Notes: generated by a model not told the origin, from the letters alone. A stretch of DNA of 64,000 nucleotides from Mucilaginibacter sp. (GCA_025352225.1 JANXTT010000043.1:47739-111738), one strand, 5' to 3'. Shown: positions 45,549 through 54,843, numbered from the stretch's first letter. A program made the numbers and translations.

Positions 45549-46151
45549 ATGAAACTACCTATAGCATTTTATACCCATTCTGATGTGTTAAGTACTGCCC
45601 GTAACTTGCTGGGTAAATATCTGTTTACAAACATTGATGATATGGTTACCGGCGGTTATATTGTTGAAACAGAGGCTTATAATGGAATTGTTGATAAAGC
45701 CTCTCATGCGTATGGCGGCAAGCTAACCCCACGTACACAAACAATGTATCAAGCTGGTGGCATTAGTTACGTATACCTTTGCTATGGCATCCATCAAATG
45801 TTTAATGTTGTAACCTCGGTTGAGGGCCAGCCGCATGCTGTGTTGATAAGAGCCATTGTGCCTACTTATGGAATAGAAGAAATGCTGATGCGACGCAATA
45901 TGAGCTTATTAAAACCCAATATAACATCGGGGCCGGGCTCTGTGGCCAGGGCACTTGGTATTTCTCGTAAAATAAATGCTTTTAGCCTTAACGGAGATAC
46001 AGTTTGGATAGAAGACACGGGACTTGCTTTTGCCGATGATGAAATTAAGATACTACCGAGGATTGGCGTTGCTTATGCAGCCGAAGATGCACTTTTACCC
46101 TATCGTTTTTTTGTAAAAGGGAATGTGTATGTAAGTAAACCAAATAAATAA
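45549..46151 (+). CDS. 3-methyladenine (alkyladenine) DNA glycosylase, AAG/MPG family
   Basis: About 200 residues from ATG 45549. An in-frame GTG at 45519 would add ten non-conserved residues. AAG signatures are L-A-R-N-L-L-G-K-x-L-like near residue 17, the catalytic Glu in V-E-T-E-A-Y-N-G, and D-K-A-S-H-A-Y-G-G. Then R-T-x-x-M-Y-Q-A-G and Y-V-Y-L-C-Y-G-I-H-x-M-F-N-V-V, and the G-P-G block. It removes alkylated purines from DNA. It lies in the same direction after the hydrolase with a short gap. Confidence 0.94.
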   Translation: MKLPIAFYTHSDVLSTARNLLGKYLFTNIDDMVTGGYIVETEAYNGIVDKASHAYGGKLTPRTQTMYQAGGISYVYLCYGIHQMFNVVTSVEGQPHAVLIRAIVPTYGIEEMLMRRNMSLLKPNITSGPGSVARALGISRKINAFSLNGDTVWIEDTGLAFADDEIKILPRIGVAYAAEDALLPYRFFVKGNVYVSKPNK

Positions 46152-46231
46152 TTGATTTGGTAGGCAATAGTCAAAACTATTTGAAACCAAAATTAGCTTT
46201 TGATCGTTGTAATTATATAAACTAACCAATC

Positions 46232-46738
46232 ATGGATTTCAGGGATAACGCAAGCCATCGTGATAACGTAAAGGTTTTATGCAATAAAGTGAAAATTATT
46301 AAAACCGCAATGCTAACCACTTATACCGAAACTAAGGGTTTTCATAGCAGGCCTATGGGTACAGCGGAGGTTGATACGGATGGCAATATATGGTTTTTTA
46401 CGAATGAGTTTTCTGCTAAAACTAAAGAAATATCAATTGATGACAAGGTTTCCGTTACTTACGAGGATAATACGAGCAGAACATACTTAAGCATTAAGGG
46501 CAAAGCAATGCTGATTGATGATAAAGAAAAAATGAAAAAACTCTGGAATCCATTTATAAAAACATTTTTTCCGAAAGGGATTGATGATCCCAAACTGACA
46601 TTACTTAAAGTAGTAACCTCTGATCTGGAATATTGGGAAACATCTTCGAGTAAAATAGTGATACTTTTTAATATGCTTAAAACCAATGTACTAGGTGAGC
46701 CTTTTGATGAGGGTGTACACGGTAAAATAGCGTTATAA
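46232..46738 (+). CDS. Pyridoxamine 5'-phosphate oxidase-fold general stress protein
   Basis: A 168-residue split-barrel flavin/pyridoxal-binding protein of the general stress protein 26 type. It has T-A-M-L-T-T near residue 25, H-S-R-P-M-G-T, W-F-F-T-N, and V-S-V-T-Y-E-D, all usual in this group. Such proteins bind FMN or F420-like cofactors and respond to oxidative and general stress. The exact activity is not predictable. It stands alone between a glycosylase and a converging acetyltransferase. Confidence 0.86.
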   Translation: MDFRDNASHRDNVKVLCNKVKIIKTAMLTTYTETKGFHSRPMGTAEVDTDGNIWFFTNEFSAKTKEISIDDKVSVTYEDNTSRTYLSIKGKAMLIDDKEKMKKLWNPFIKTFFPKGIDDPKLTLLKVVTSDLEYWETSSSKIVILFNMLKTNVLGEPFDEGVHGKIAL

Positions 46739-46779
46739 AGTAGGAGGGAAGTAGCCTTTAAATTATTAAGTGGATAATT

Positions 46780-47280
46780 CTACAACTTCAAGGCCATGGT
46801 TTCTTCAGTAAAATATTTACCTTTCCATTTCTGGGCATTGTGCTCAATGCTGAATGTTTTGAAGCCAAAGCTTTCGTAAAGTTTTTTTGCAGTTAAGTTA
46901 TGGCTAACTACGGTCAAGTTTATCTGTTCAACATCATTCAATTTACGAACGTTATCAATCAGGGTTTTGATCAATAACTTCCCGATACCCTGCCCGCGAA
47001 AATTACCAGAAACATACATCCTGAAAAGCAAACCTTTATGGCGTAACTTTTCGCGGTCTATGCCATCGCGTTCAAAGCTAATTATGCCAGTTAAAGTTTT
47101 ATCAACGTAAGCACCTAGGGTAAAACTATCTGCACTATCTTTTGTAGGGAATGGTGCTTGCAATACATCGGCAACAGTCATTCTAAAATTATCGGCATCA
47201 TTTAATAGCCCTGCATTAAAAAAGTCGCGATAAAGGTGTAAATGATGTGATTGTATTTCTTGTATGGAGATGTTTGGCAT
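46780..47280 (-). CDS. GNAT-family N-acetyltransferase
   Basis: A 166-residue GNAT domain. The acetyl-CoA pyrophosphate loop is in the segment R-G-Q-G-I-G-K-L near residue 95-102 (R-x-x-G-x-G). A beta bulge with V-S-G-N-F precedes it, and the C-terminal A-x-x-L-Y-E-S-F-G-F is the standard alpha-4 motif. Substrate unknown (small molecule, peptide or tRNA-like substrates all possible). Monocistronic and converging on the stress-protein gene with a 41-base gap. Confidence 0.9.
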   Translation of the reverse strand: MPNISIQEIQSHHLHLYRDFFNAGLLNDADNFRMTVADVLQAPFPTKDSADSFTLGAYVDKTLTGIISFERDGIDREKLRHKGLLFRMYVSGNFRGQGIGKLLIKTLIDNVRKLNDVEQINLTVVSHNLTAKKLYESFGFKTFSIEHNAQKWKGKYFTEETMALKL

Positions 47281-47306
47281 TAGTATTACGTTATTTCTAC
47301 AAAGCT

Positions 47307-47460
47307 ATGTTATTTAACGAAGATCAAATAATAGATCAGACACCGCCGAAACTACATGAAATAAACGTTACGCATTGGTAAACGAGCTATTAAAACAATG
47401 AAGTACCCCTTTAAAATACTATTTAAACGGATACTTACCTTGGTAATACTATTGTGCAGG
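47307..47460 (+). pseudogene. Possible gene fragments
   Basis: On the plus strand a 24-codon frame (47307-47381) reads M-L-F-N-E-D-Q-I-I-D-Q-T-P-P-K. A 6-codon piece ends N-E-L-L-K-Q in another frame. A third begins at ATG 47398 with M-K-Y-P-F-K-I-L-F-K-R-I-L, resembling a signal anchor, and runs into the cytochrome gene antisense. The wording is protein-like, but the pieces are too short to name. Could be chance. Confidence 0.15.
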
Positions 47461-47937
47461 TGCCGGTTGTGTAGGCGGTGGAGGAGGGGCTTTATGATCC
47501 ATACCGTTCATCATCATTCCTTTATGGGCCTCACCATTATCAGCATCTGGGTGTGCTGAGCCATGGTGGCAGGTATTACAGTTTACAGATGCCATCATAC
47601 CGTCTTTATCATCCTTGTCAGCTTTAAAATATTTTTTATTGATTTTGGCTGTCATGGTATACATTTTTCGGGCCATTTCTTTTTCGGGCTTAGCATCGCT
47701 TACCCAATCCATTTTTTTGGCTTCATTATCGCGAGCATGGCAAAATCCGCATTTTACGCCTAAGGCACCTTCCCATTCGTCCATCACTTTATGCAACTCA
47801 TCTTTGCTTATATTTTTAGGAAGTACTTTCAGGTTCTTCCATTCAGGTTTATCGGGGTCCGTCTGCATGGAAGCGGTTGCACCAAAAACAACTATAGCGC
47901 TTAGGCTTACCGTGATTAATAATTTTTTATTTAGCAT
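47449..47937 (-). CDS. Exported dihaem c-type cytochrome
   Basis: A 162-residue protein with a signal peptide (residues 1-22) and two haem-binding motifs, C-G-F-C-H near residue 59 and C-N-T-C-H near residue 118. The spacing of about 60 residues and the D-E-L-H-K-V-M-D-E-W segment suggest relation to the photosynthetic-reaction-centre-type cytochrome domain found in Bacteroidota. The last 30 residues are a His/Met-rich segment followed by Pro/Ala. It should be a periplasmic electron carrier. The partner is not in the window. Confidence 0.86.
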   Translation of the reverse strand: MLNKKLLITVSLSAIVVFGATASMQTDPDKPEWKNLKVLPKNISKDELHKVMDEWEGALGVKCGFCHARDNEAKKMDWVSDAKPEKEMARKMYTMTAKINKKYFKADKDDKDGMMASVNCNTCHHGSAHPDADNGEAHKGMMMNGMDHKAPPPPPTQPAPAQ

Positions 47938-48016
47938 GTAGAAGTGGTTTTTATAATTATCATACTAAAGTAAAAAAAATAAACAAAGGTTGTGTTTAAA
48001 GATGGTAACAAAAAGG

Positions 48017-48856
48017 TTATAAAAATTTTTTAACAAAAGCTTCGCTAGCAACCCAAAGATCCTGCCGGGTTATGTAGTTGTTGGCTGCTGCCGATGGTTT
48101 GGCTACGCGCTTATTTTTAAAGTAGTTACCTGTTAAGAATTCAATTTTAGGCTCGGTAGCCAAATAAATAGATGTTTGGGCACCCTTATGCGCACTAATC
48201 ATAAAAGGACGGAATATTGTTAAAAATAATTTGAATACCCCGGTATAACCTTTACCAAAATTGGTTTTTACTAACCCTGGGTGCACACTATAAGCCGTTA
48301 TACCTTTATTTGCAAACCTTTCCGCAAGTGATTTGGCAAAATAAATATTAAATAATTTAGCATTTGAATAGGCGGTAAACCCACTATATTTTTTTTCCAT
48401 TTCCAGGTCATCTAAATTAACCTTGGCAGTTTTGTGCGCTTCTGAGCTTAGGTTAATTATTCGGGCCTGGCCTTTTTCAAGCAGTGGCATTAAACTTAGT
48501 GTAAGAAAAAAATGGCCAATATGGTTTAGAGCCAGCGTCATTTCAAAGCCAGCGTTACTTAGTTGCCTTGTTGGAAATATGCCCCCCGCATTGTTTATTA
48601 ATACATGTATATTAACAAGTTTGCTTTTAATTTCATTGGCAGCGCGGCTTACACTTGCAAGGTTTGTAAGATCGCATTCAACTACAAATATTTTATTGTT
48701 TTTTGTTTGTGCTATGATTAGATTTTTTAACTCATCTCCCTTAGTAGCATTTCTAACCAGCATATATATAGCGTGGCCTTGTTTGGCCAGCTCAAGTACA
48801 GTTTCTGTACCAATGCCTGATGTTGCCCCGGTGATTAGTATAGTTTTAGATAGCAT
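48017..48856 (-). CDS. SDR-family oxidoreductase, retinol-dehydrogenase-like
   Basis: A 279-residue short-chain dehydrogenase: nucleotide motif T-G-A-T-S-G-I-G-T-E near residue 10, N-N-A-G-G near residue 89, Ser in N-L-S-S-E-A-H, and Tyr-x3-Lys in Y-S-N-A-K. The C-terminal H-P-G-L-V-K-T-N-F is typical of the retinol dehydrogenase/WWOX-like branch. It probably uses NADP and acts on a hydrophobic carbonyl or alcohol. Substrate unknown. Confidence 0.88.
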   Translation of the reverse strand: MLSKTILITGATSGIGTETVLELAKQGHAIYMLVRNATKGDELKNLIIAQTKNNKIFVVECDLTNLASVSRAANEIKSKLVNIHVLINNAGGIFPTRQLSNAGFEMTLALNHIGHFFLTLSLMPLLEKGQARIINLSSEAHKTAKVNLDDLEMEKKYSGFTAYSNAKLFNIYFAKSLAERFANKGITAYSVHPGLVKTNFGKGYTGVFKLFLTIFRPFMISAHKGAQTSIYLATEPKIEFLTGNYFKNKRVAKPSAAANNYITRQDLWVASEAFVKKFL

Positions 48857-49069
48857 TTTTTCGATAAGTAATCCAATTTAGCAATATTTAGTTCACTCTT
48901 TTATAAAACAATTAAATATACGCCAATATTTTTGCATTTTTTAAATTAAATTTGAATAATGAATTAGTTAGGCATATTTGATAACTGTTTGGATGCCATA
49001 TAAGCATATTGTTAAAATAACTAAATAAATTAGTAATTGATTTAGTATATTTGTATAATAAGCTATTTA

Positions 49070-50449
49070 ATGATGTATGCTATAGTAGATATTGAAACAA
49101 CAGGGGGGCACGCCAGTGCCCATGGCATTACGGAGGTAGCTATAATTATTCATAGCGGTACAGCAATAGTTAATCGGTTTGAAACACTTATTAATCCTTG
49201 TGTTTCTATACCGGTTTACATACAGGCATTAACAGGTATTACTAACAGTATGGTGCAAAACTCACCTGTGTTTGGCAGCGTTGCTGCTCAGATATTTGAA
49301 CTGCTTAAAGGCTGCACATTTGTGGCACATAATGTAAATTTTGATTATTCATTTATGCGCCATAATTTGCTTGCTGCTGGGTTTGATTTGCAATGCCCCA
49401 AGCTATGTACAGTACGGTTGGGGCGGAAAATTTTTCCGGGTTTACCATCATATAGCCTTGGTAAGTTTTGCCGGCAGATGGGAATTGATAATGAGCAGCG
49501 CCACCGTGCCATGGGTGATGCGTATGCTACTGCACAGCTATTTAGCATGATGCTGCAAAATGATAAAGATGACCATATAACAAAATCATTAAAACTAAAA
49601 TCGACAGATAGCGCGCTACCACCTAACTTACCACAACAGCACATTAATAATTTACCCGATGTACCTGGTGTGTACTATTTTCATGATAATATTGGAAAGA
49701 TTATTTATGTTGGCAAAGCCAAGAATCTTAAAAAACGTGTAAAAAGCCATTTTACTAATAACCGTATCGATTTGCAAAAGCAAGAATTTTTAAAGAATAT
49801 CTACCAGGTTACGCATCAAACCTGCGGTACTGAACTAATTGCTTTTATATTAGAAACTGTTGAAATTAAACGAATATGGCCTAAATACAACCGCGCACAA
49901 AAGCATTATGAGCATACCTATGGCTTATACCATTTTGAGGATCAGCGCGGATATATGCGCCTGGCCATTGATAAATGGAGCAAACACTCAAAACCGCTGT
50001 ATACCTGTAACTCGTTGCTTGAAGGTTATATGCTGTTAAACAAATTGATAGAAGGTTTTGATCTTTGCCCTAAACTTTGTTTTGTACAAAAAAACGATCA
50101 GCCTTGCTTGCGTAATAAAACAAAACCTTGTGCCTGCCAGAACACCGAAACCATATTACGGTATAACAGCCGTGTTAATAAAGCTACCAGCCATTTACGC
50201 GAAGTTCTATCAACTTTTGCCATATGTGATAAGGGGCGTAACGATAATGAATATAGTTATATATTAATTGAGAACGGGGAGTTTTATGGTATGGGGTATA
50301 TGAGCCATAATACTGGCGGCCATGACCTGGAAGCTATAAAAAGCCATCTGGTGCCTTATCCCGGTAACGGTTATATCAAGAGTTTAGTAGCCAATTACGC
50401 TGTGAGTAATCCGGATAGAAAAATTGAGTTTAAAAGATTAGGTCAATAA
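49070..50449 (+). CDS. DEDDh exonuclease fused to UvrC/Cho-type GIY-YIG domain
   Basis: A 459-residue fusion. Residues 1-165 are a DnaQ-like 3'-5' exonuclease: exo I D-I-E-T-T-G near residue 7, exo II H-N-V-N-F-D near residue 88, and exo III H-R-A-M-G-D-A near residue 143. Residues about 195-280 carry the GIY-YIG nuclease, opening P-G-V-Y-Y-F and continuing I-I-Y-V-G-K-A-K-N-L-K-K-R-V. The remaining part resembles the UvrC N-terminal flank, with Cys pairs near residues 345-360. Similar two-nuclease proteins are seen in Gram-positives and Bacteroidota and are linked to repair by incision. ATG 49070 is followed at once by another ATG, and either could start. A TATATTTG box is at 49046-49053. 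Confidence 0.9.
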   Translation: MMYAIVDIETTGGHASAHGITEVAIIIHSGTAIVNRFETLINPCVSIPVYIQALTGITNSMVQNSPVFGSVAAQIFELLKGCTFVAHNVNFDYSFMRHNLLAAGFDLQCPKLCTVRLGRKIFPGLPSYSLGKFCRQMGIDNEQRHRAMGDAYATAQLFSMMLQNDKDDHITKSLKLKSTDSALPPNLPQQHINNLPDVPGVYYFHDNIGKIIYVGKAKNLKKRVKSHFTNNRIDLQKQEFLKNIYQVTHQTCGTELIAFILETVEIKRIWPKYNRAQKHYEHTYGLYHFEDQRGYMRLAIDKWSKHSKPLYTCNSLLEGYMLLNKLIEGFDLCPKLCFVQKNDQPCLRNKTKPCACQNTETILRYNSRVNKATSHLREVLSTFAICDKGRNDNEYSYILIENGEFYGMGYMSHNTGGHDLEAIKSHLVPYPGNGYIKSLVANYAVSNPDRKIEFKRLGQ

Positions 50450-50614
50450 AATGAGTGGATATGTGTTTGATCTGCTATAAGCAATTATTTTACTTAACAT
50501 AATATTAATTATAGGACTTTTTAATTTTATTGAAAAGGTTTATCTGAATGCCGTTTACAATGTATAACAACTATCTTTTAATATATTCGTATAAGCCTAT
50601 AATAACATTTATAT

Positions 50615-53356
50615 ATGGTTGATACTTTCCAAATACCTGTGAACGAAAAGAACCGATTAAAAGCTGTTCAAGGTTATAGAATTTTAAATTCTTTAGATGA
50701 AGAGGATTTTGACCGCATAACTGAACTAGCATCCATAATTTGCGATGTTCCGATTTCCCTGATCTCCATTCTTGACGAAAATAGACAATGGTTCAAATCC
50801 AAAGTTGGTCTTGATGTTAAAGAAACATCCAGAGATTTGGCTTTTTGTCAGTATGCCATACTGGATACGTCCATCTTTGAAATCGAAGATGCTACCTTGG
50901 ATGTCCGGTTCAAAGAGAACGCCTTGGTTACTGGTGAGCCAAACATCAGGTTTTATGCAGGGTTTCCATTGATTGATCCTGATGGATATGCTTTGGGAAC
51001 ACTTTGTGTTATTGATCGTAAAGCAAAAACGCTAACCTCGGCGCAAAAAAAAGCATTACAGATACTTGCAAAAGAGACCACTTCGCTAATCGTAGAAAGA
51101 GCTAAAAATGATGATTTAAAAAACTTTGAGCATTTTTTTCAGTTGTCTAGTGATATTATGGGTATCGCCGGAATGGATGGTTTTTTTAAACAGGTAAATC
51201 CTGCATTGGAAGGCTCCTTGGGTTACGATGCTCATTACCTTATAACCACACCATTTATAAATTTGGTGCATCCCGATGATGTAGAGGACACTATTTCGGA
51301 AGTAAAAAAGTTGATGGAAGGAGAAAATACCGTCAACTTTATCAATCGTTATAAAACGAGTTCGAACCTTTATAAAACTATACAATGGACCGCTGCTTCA
51401 GAACTTGCAACGGGCAATATATTTTGCGTTGGCAGAGATATTACGCTGGATAAGCTAAAAGAGGAAAAATTAATAGCTAACGAAGAAAAGCTACGAGCGT
51501 TTTTCGAAAATTCGCAGGGATTAATGTGTACGCATGATCTGGAAGGGAATTTTTTAACAGTTAATGATGCTGGTGCCACCCTTTTGGGATATACAAAGGA
51601 CGAGATCTCGGAATTAAGTTTATTTGATATTGTGCCGGTGGCACACCATTCTTTTCTGAGTTCTTATTTGTCAAATATTATTAATAAAGGTGATGAACGA
51701 GGACAGATGGTAACTATGCATAAAGATGGCACAACAAGGGTATGGATGTTCAATAACGTTTTGGAAAGACAACGGGATGGTATGCTATATGTGATCGGCA
51801 ATGCCATAGATATCACCGAAAAACATTTTCTTGAGAAAGACCTGAAACGAACTAAAGAAATGTTGGAGAAAACAAATGCTGTCGCCCGTGTTGGAGGCTG
51901 GGAAAGCGATTTTAACAATAACACATCGATATGGACAAAAGCCATATATGATATCTTTGAGGTCGATTACGACTTTAGTAAGCAAAGTGAGGAAACCTTA
52001 ACGCTATTTAAAGATGAATCTAAAGAGATCCTTATAACGGCGGTCAACAACGCTGTAACAAACGGAAAAAAATGGGATCTGGAACTGCAATTAAAAAAAG
52101 ATAGTAAATGGGTACGATCTGTAGGAGAACCCATTTTTGGAGCGGGTAATGATATAGCTACTTTAAAAGGTGTTTTTATCGACATTAATGACCACAAACT
52201 TATTGAGTTAGCATTAAAAGATTCAATTGAAGCTCAGGAAGAATTAAATAAAGTACTGATTGAGCAGATTGAGTTAGTAATAGAACAAGACCATACCATA
52301 GATAAAATAAAGGAATTTAAATTTTTAGCTGATTCCATCCCGCAGATCATCTGGACTGCGGAACCTGATGGCAATTTGGATTATTATAATCAACATTGGT
52401 TCGATTATACTGGGATGACATTAGAACAAACATTAGGCTGGGGATGGGAACCCGTGCTGCATCCTGACGACCTGGAAAATTGCATCAAGGTTTGGACCGA
52501 ATCATTCTCTACCGGAAAACCTTATGAGGTTGAATACAGATTTAAAAGAGCTGCTGATGGTGCATATAAGTGGCATTTGGGACGAGCACTCCCGATGAGA
52601 AATGACCAGGGGCGTATAGTTAAATGGTTCGGCTCTTGTACTGATATTGATGAATATAAAAGAGCATTGGATCTGGAAAATAAGATCAGTCAGTATGAGG
52701 ATTTTAACAGGATCGTAGCCCATAATTTACGTGGCCCGGCGGGAAGTATCGGTATGATATTGAATATGGTCGATGAAACGAATTCAGACACCGAAAAGGC
52801 CGAATTTTTTGGGATGTTAAGACAATCTAGCACCACATTGAATGATACTTTAGACGACCTCATGAAAGTAATGGAAGTGAGGAATAACAAAGGCATGGTT
52901 TATGACGACTGTGATCTTGGAAAGGTTGTGCATGGCATCGAATGCATGTTAAAAGGGCAAATTTTTTCCAAAAAAGCCATCATTGAAACCCATTTTGAAG
53001 CGCGGTCTATCAAATTCCCTAAGATCTATCTGGAGAGCATCTTTTATAATTTGGTCAGTAATTCATTAAAATATAGCAGGGCTGATGTTGTTCCTAAAAT
53101 TATAATAACATCAAAAATCGAAAATGAAAAAATAATACTTAACTTTAGCGATAATGGTCTCGGGATTGACCTGAAATTGCATGGTGAAAATGTATTCAAA
53201 CTAAACAAAATTTTTCATCGTGGATTTGATAGCAAAGGTGTTGGCCTTTTTATGACAAAAACACAGATCGAGACCTTTGGTGGAAAGATCATGATAGAAA
53301 GTGAACCCAATGTTGGTACTACGTTTACCATAATATTTAACTTGATAATTAACTGA
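50615..53356 (+). CDS. GAF-multi-PAS sensor histidine kinase
   Basis: A 913-residue soluble kinase with no membrane segment. A GAF domain spans about 20-170 (V-P-I-S-L-I-S-I near 50). At least four PAS/PAC domains follow (about 170-290, 290-415, 415-535, 575-690; the last opens Q-I-I-W-T-A-E-P-D-G). HisKA has His703 in V-A-H-N-L-R-G-P, and the ATPase (about 800-913) has D-N-G-L-G-I and K-G-V-G-L-F. Its sensing is therefore cytoplasmic, perhaps redox or small ligands. A receiver gene follows 65 bases downstream and is the likely target. Confidence 0.93.
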   Translation: MVDTFQIPVNEKNRLKAVQGYRILNSLDEEDFDRITELASIICDVPISLISILDENRQWFKSKVGLDVKETSRDLAFCQYAILDTSIFEIEDATLDVRFKENALVTGEPNIRFYAGFPLIDPDGYALGTLCVIDRKAKTLTSAQKKALQILAKETTSLIVERAKNDDLKNFEHFFQLSSDIMGIAGMDGFFKQVNPALEGSLGYDAHYLITTPFINLVHPDDVEDTISEVKKLMEGENTVNFINRYKTSSNLYKTIQWTAASELATGNIFCVGRDITLDKLKEEKLIANEEKLRAFFENSQGLMCTHDLEGNFLTVNDAGATLLGYTKDEISELSLFDIVPVAHHSFLSSYLSNIINKGDERGQMVTMHKDGTTRVWMFNNVLERQRDGMLYVIGNAIDITEKHFLEKDLKRTKEMLEKTNAVARVGGWESDFNNNTSIWTKAIYDIFEVDYDFSKQSEETLTLFKDESKEILITAVNNAVTNGKKWDLELQLKKDSKWVRSVGEPIFGAGNDIATLKGVFIDINDHKLIELALKDSIEAQEELNKVLIEQIELVIEQDHTIDKIKEFKFLADSIPQIIWTAEPDGNLDYYNQHWFDYTGMTLEQTLGWGWEPVLHPDDLENCIKVWTESFSTGKPYEVEYRFKRAADGAYKWHLGRALPMRNDQGRIVKWFGSCTDIDEYKRALDLENKISQYEDFNRIVAHNLRGPAGSIGMILNMVDETNSDTEKAEFFGMLRQSSTTLNDTLDDLMKVMEVRNNKGMVYDDCDLGKVVHGIECMLKGQIFSKKAIIETHFEARSIKFPKIYLESIFYNLVSNSLKYSRADVVPKIIITSKIENEKIILNFSDNGLGIDLKLHGENVFKLNKIFHRGFDSKGVGLFMTKTQIETFGGKIMIESEPNVGTTFTIIFNLIIN

Positions 53357-53421
53357 TCTACTAATTCTCTATTATTTACCCTGACTATCTATCTCTATAG
53401 TCCCTAACCATTTACATCAAA

Positions 53422-53835
53422 GTGAAGAAGATCGCACTTGTAAGCATTATTGATGATGATGCTATCTTTCAATTCTCTACAAAAAAAGTGCTCGAATCGA
53501 GTTTAATTGTAGAAGCTATCCTACAGTTCCAAGATGGGCAGGATGCCATTGAATATTTTTTAAAATATAAAACCAAACCCGATAAAATACCGGATCTGGT
53601 ATTTTTAGATCTAAATATGCCATATTTGGATGGTTGGCAATTTCTCGATCAGTTTACTGCGAACAAATTTGCAAAAGAGTTAATAACGATCTATATATGT
53701 ACATCATCTACAAGCCGATCCGATCTCGACAGATTTGCTACATACTCAAAGTTAGAGGGTTATCTGATAAAGCCGATTTCTAAAAGAGAGTTAACCGAAA
53801 CATTACAAATGGAATTGGAAAAAAGAATGGCATGA
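53422..53835 (+). CDS. Receiver-only response regulator
   Basis: A 137-residue receiver that starts at GTG 53422. The acidic trio is in I-D-D-D at residues 11-13, phosphoacceptor Asp63 in F-L-D-L-N-M-P, Thr/Ser in C-T-S-S, and Lys in L-I-K-P-I. It lacks an output domain and is the same-strand neighbour of the PAS kinase, with which it probably forms a two-component pair acting through protein interaction. Confidence 0.9.
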   Translation: MKKIALVSIIDDDAIFQFSTKKVLESSLIVEAILQFQDGQDAIEYFLKYKTKPDKIPDLVFLDLNMPYLDGWQFLDQFTANKFAKELITIYICTSSTSRSDLDRFATYSKLEGYLIKPISKRELTETLQMELEKRMA

Positions 53836-53977
53836 TCATTTGCTATTTAAAAGAATAAATAAGCTAAGTGACGATGATAAGGATAGCTGTTGGTGACATC
53901 CGATGTTAAGTAATATCATTTCATTATGTTTAGCTGATGAAATAAATAGTATTAAGTACTAACATTTAAAAAAAACA

Positions 53978-54004
53978 AGCCCGAACTTTTAAGGTTCGGG
54001 CTTT
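53978..54004 (-). terminator. Rho-independent terminator of rplU-rpmA
   Basis: A ten-base perfect stem (53978-53987 with 53995-54004) and a seven-base loop, followed on the minus strand by a T run (complement of A's at 53969-53976). It lies 26 bases after the rpmA stop. Confidence 0.8.
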
Positions 54005-54029
54005 AGTGTTTCTTATGCGTATTATTTTA

Positions 54030-54422
54030 TTAAGCTACTACTACTTCTTCTTCTGAATCTGCAGCGGTTTCAGGCTCAACAGCCTTTTTTGCCCTTGGAG
54101 CTTTAACAGCTTTAGGTTCTTCTATTGCAACCGGTGCGGGAGCTATATCCTCGGCTACTTGTGCTAATTGAAAAGGAAGCACTGATACATATGATCTGTT
54201 ATCTGCTTTTTTTCTGAAAACAACTTCTCCATCAATTAACGCAAATAAGGTATGGTCTCTGCCTATTCCTACATTTTTATCAGGGTTGTGTTTTGTACCA
54301 CGCTGACGAACTATGATGTTACCGGCAATTGCTGGCTGACCGCCAAAAATTTTAATACCTAAACGCTTGCTATGTGATTCGCGACCGTTTCTGGAACTAC
54401 CGGCCCCTTTTTTATGTGCCAT
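54030..54422 (-). CDS. rpmA: Ribosomal protein bL27 with C-terminal extension
   Basis: A 130-residue protein. The first 85 or so residues are canonical L27: [14 protein letters not shown] and K-I-F-G-G-Q, then R-Q-R-G-T-K and G-R-D-H-T-L-F-A. L27 lies at the peptidyl transferase centre of the 50S subunit. About 45 further residues are low-complexity Ala, Pro, Lys and Glu, ending in an acidic patch. Normal L27 is about 85-95 residues. It is second in the rplU-rpmA operon, 46 bases after rplU. Confidence 0.96.
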   Translation of the reverse strand: MAHKKGAGSSRNGRESHSKRLGIKIFGGQPAIAGNIIVRQRGTKHNPDKNVGIGRDHTLFALIDGEVVFRKKADNRSYVSVLPFQLAQVAEDIAPAPVAIEEPKAVKAPRAKKAVEPETAADSEEEVVVA

Positions 54423-54468
54423 TTTTTATATTTTTATGAGTTATAATAACCCGGAGTGTAACCTTAAA

Positions 54469-54777
54469 TTATAATGAAATACCAGTGATCTCTATTTTAG
54501 TGAATTGCTGGCGATGACCATTTTTCTTTTTGTAACCTTTTCTTCTTTTCTTTTTAAAGACGATTACTTTATCACCCTTTAAATGAGACACGATTTTAGC
54601 GGTAACTTTAGCGCTTTTCAAATCAGTTCCTAATTTGAATTTACCTTCGTTTTCTGCTAACAATACATTGTCAAATTCAATACTAGCGCCCTCATCTCCC
54701 TGTAAACGGTGTACAAAGAGTTGCTGGTCTTTAGCAACTTTAAATTGCTGTCCGGCTATACTTACTATTGCGTACAT
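54469..54777 (-). CDS. rplU: Ribosomal protein bL21
   Basis: A 102-residue protein of normal length: M-Y-A-I-V-S-I-A-G-Q-Q-F-K-V at the N-terminus and the Lys-rich K-K-R-R-K-G-Y-K-K-K-N-G-H-R-Q near residue 80 with a final I-T-G-I. It is a 50S subunit protein binding 23S rRNA. It is cotranscribed with rpmA from the predicted promoter just upstream. Confidence 0.97.
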   Translation of the reverse strand: MYAIVSIAGQQFKVAKDQQLFVHRLQGDEGASIEFDNVLLAENEGKFKLGTDLKSAKVTAKIVSHLKGDKVIVFKKKRRKGYKKKNGHRQQFTKIEITGISL

Positions 54778-54811
54778 TATTGTTATTTATTTGTTAATTT
54801 TTAATGAGGTG

Positions 54812-54843
54812 CAAATATAGGATATTTGTTTACAATAAACAAA
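54812..54843 (-). promoter_or_regulatory. Predicted promoter of rplU-rpmA
   Basis: On the minus strand TTTG (54843-54840), then 20 bases, then TATATTTG (54819-54812). This is a full match to the Bacteroidota primary sigma-factor pattern TTTG-N19-21-TAnnTTTG. The rplU ATG is at 54777, giving a leader of about 30 bases. Confidence 0.7.

Noticed and set aside
47615..47941. 108-codon plus-strand frame opposite the cytochrome gene
   Set aside because: Antisense to a clear signal-peptide-bearing dihaem cytochrome with two C-x-x-C-H motifs.
48423..48881. 152-codon plus-strand frame opposite the SDR gene
   Set aside because: Antisense to a short-chain dehydrogenase with all catalytic motifs in place.
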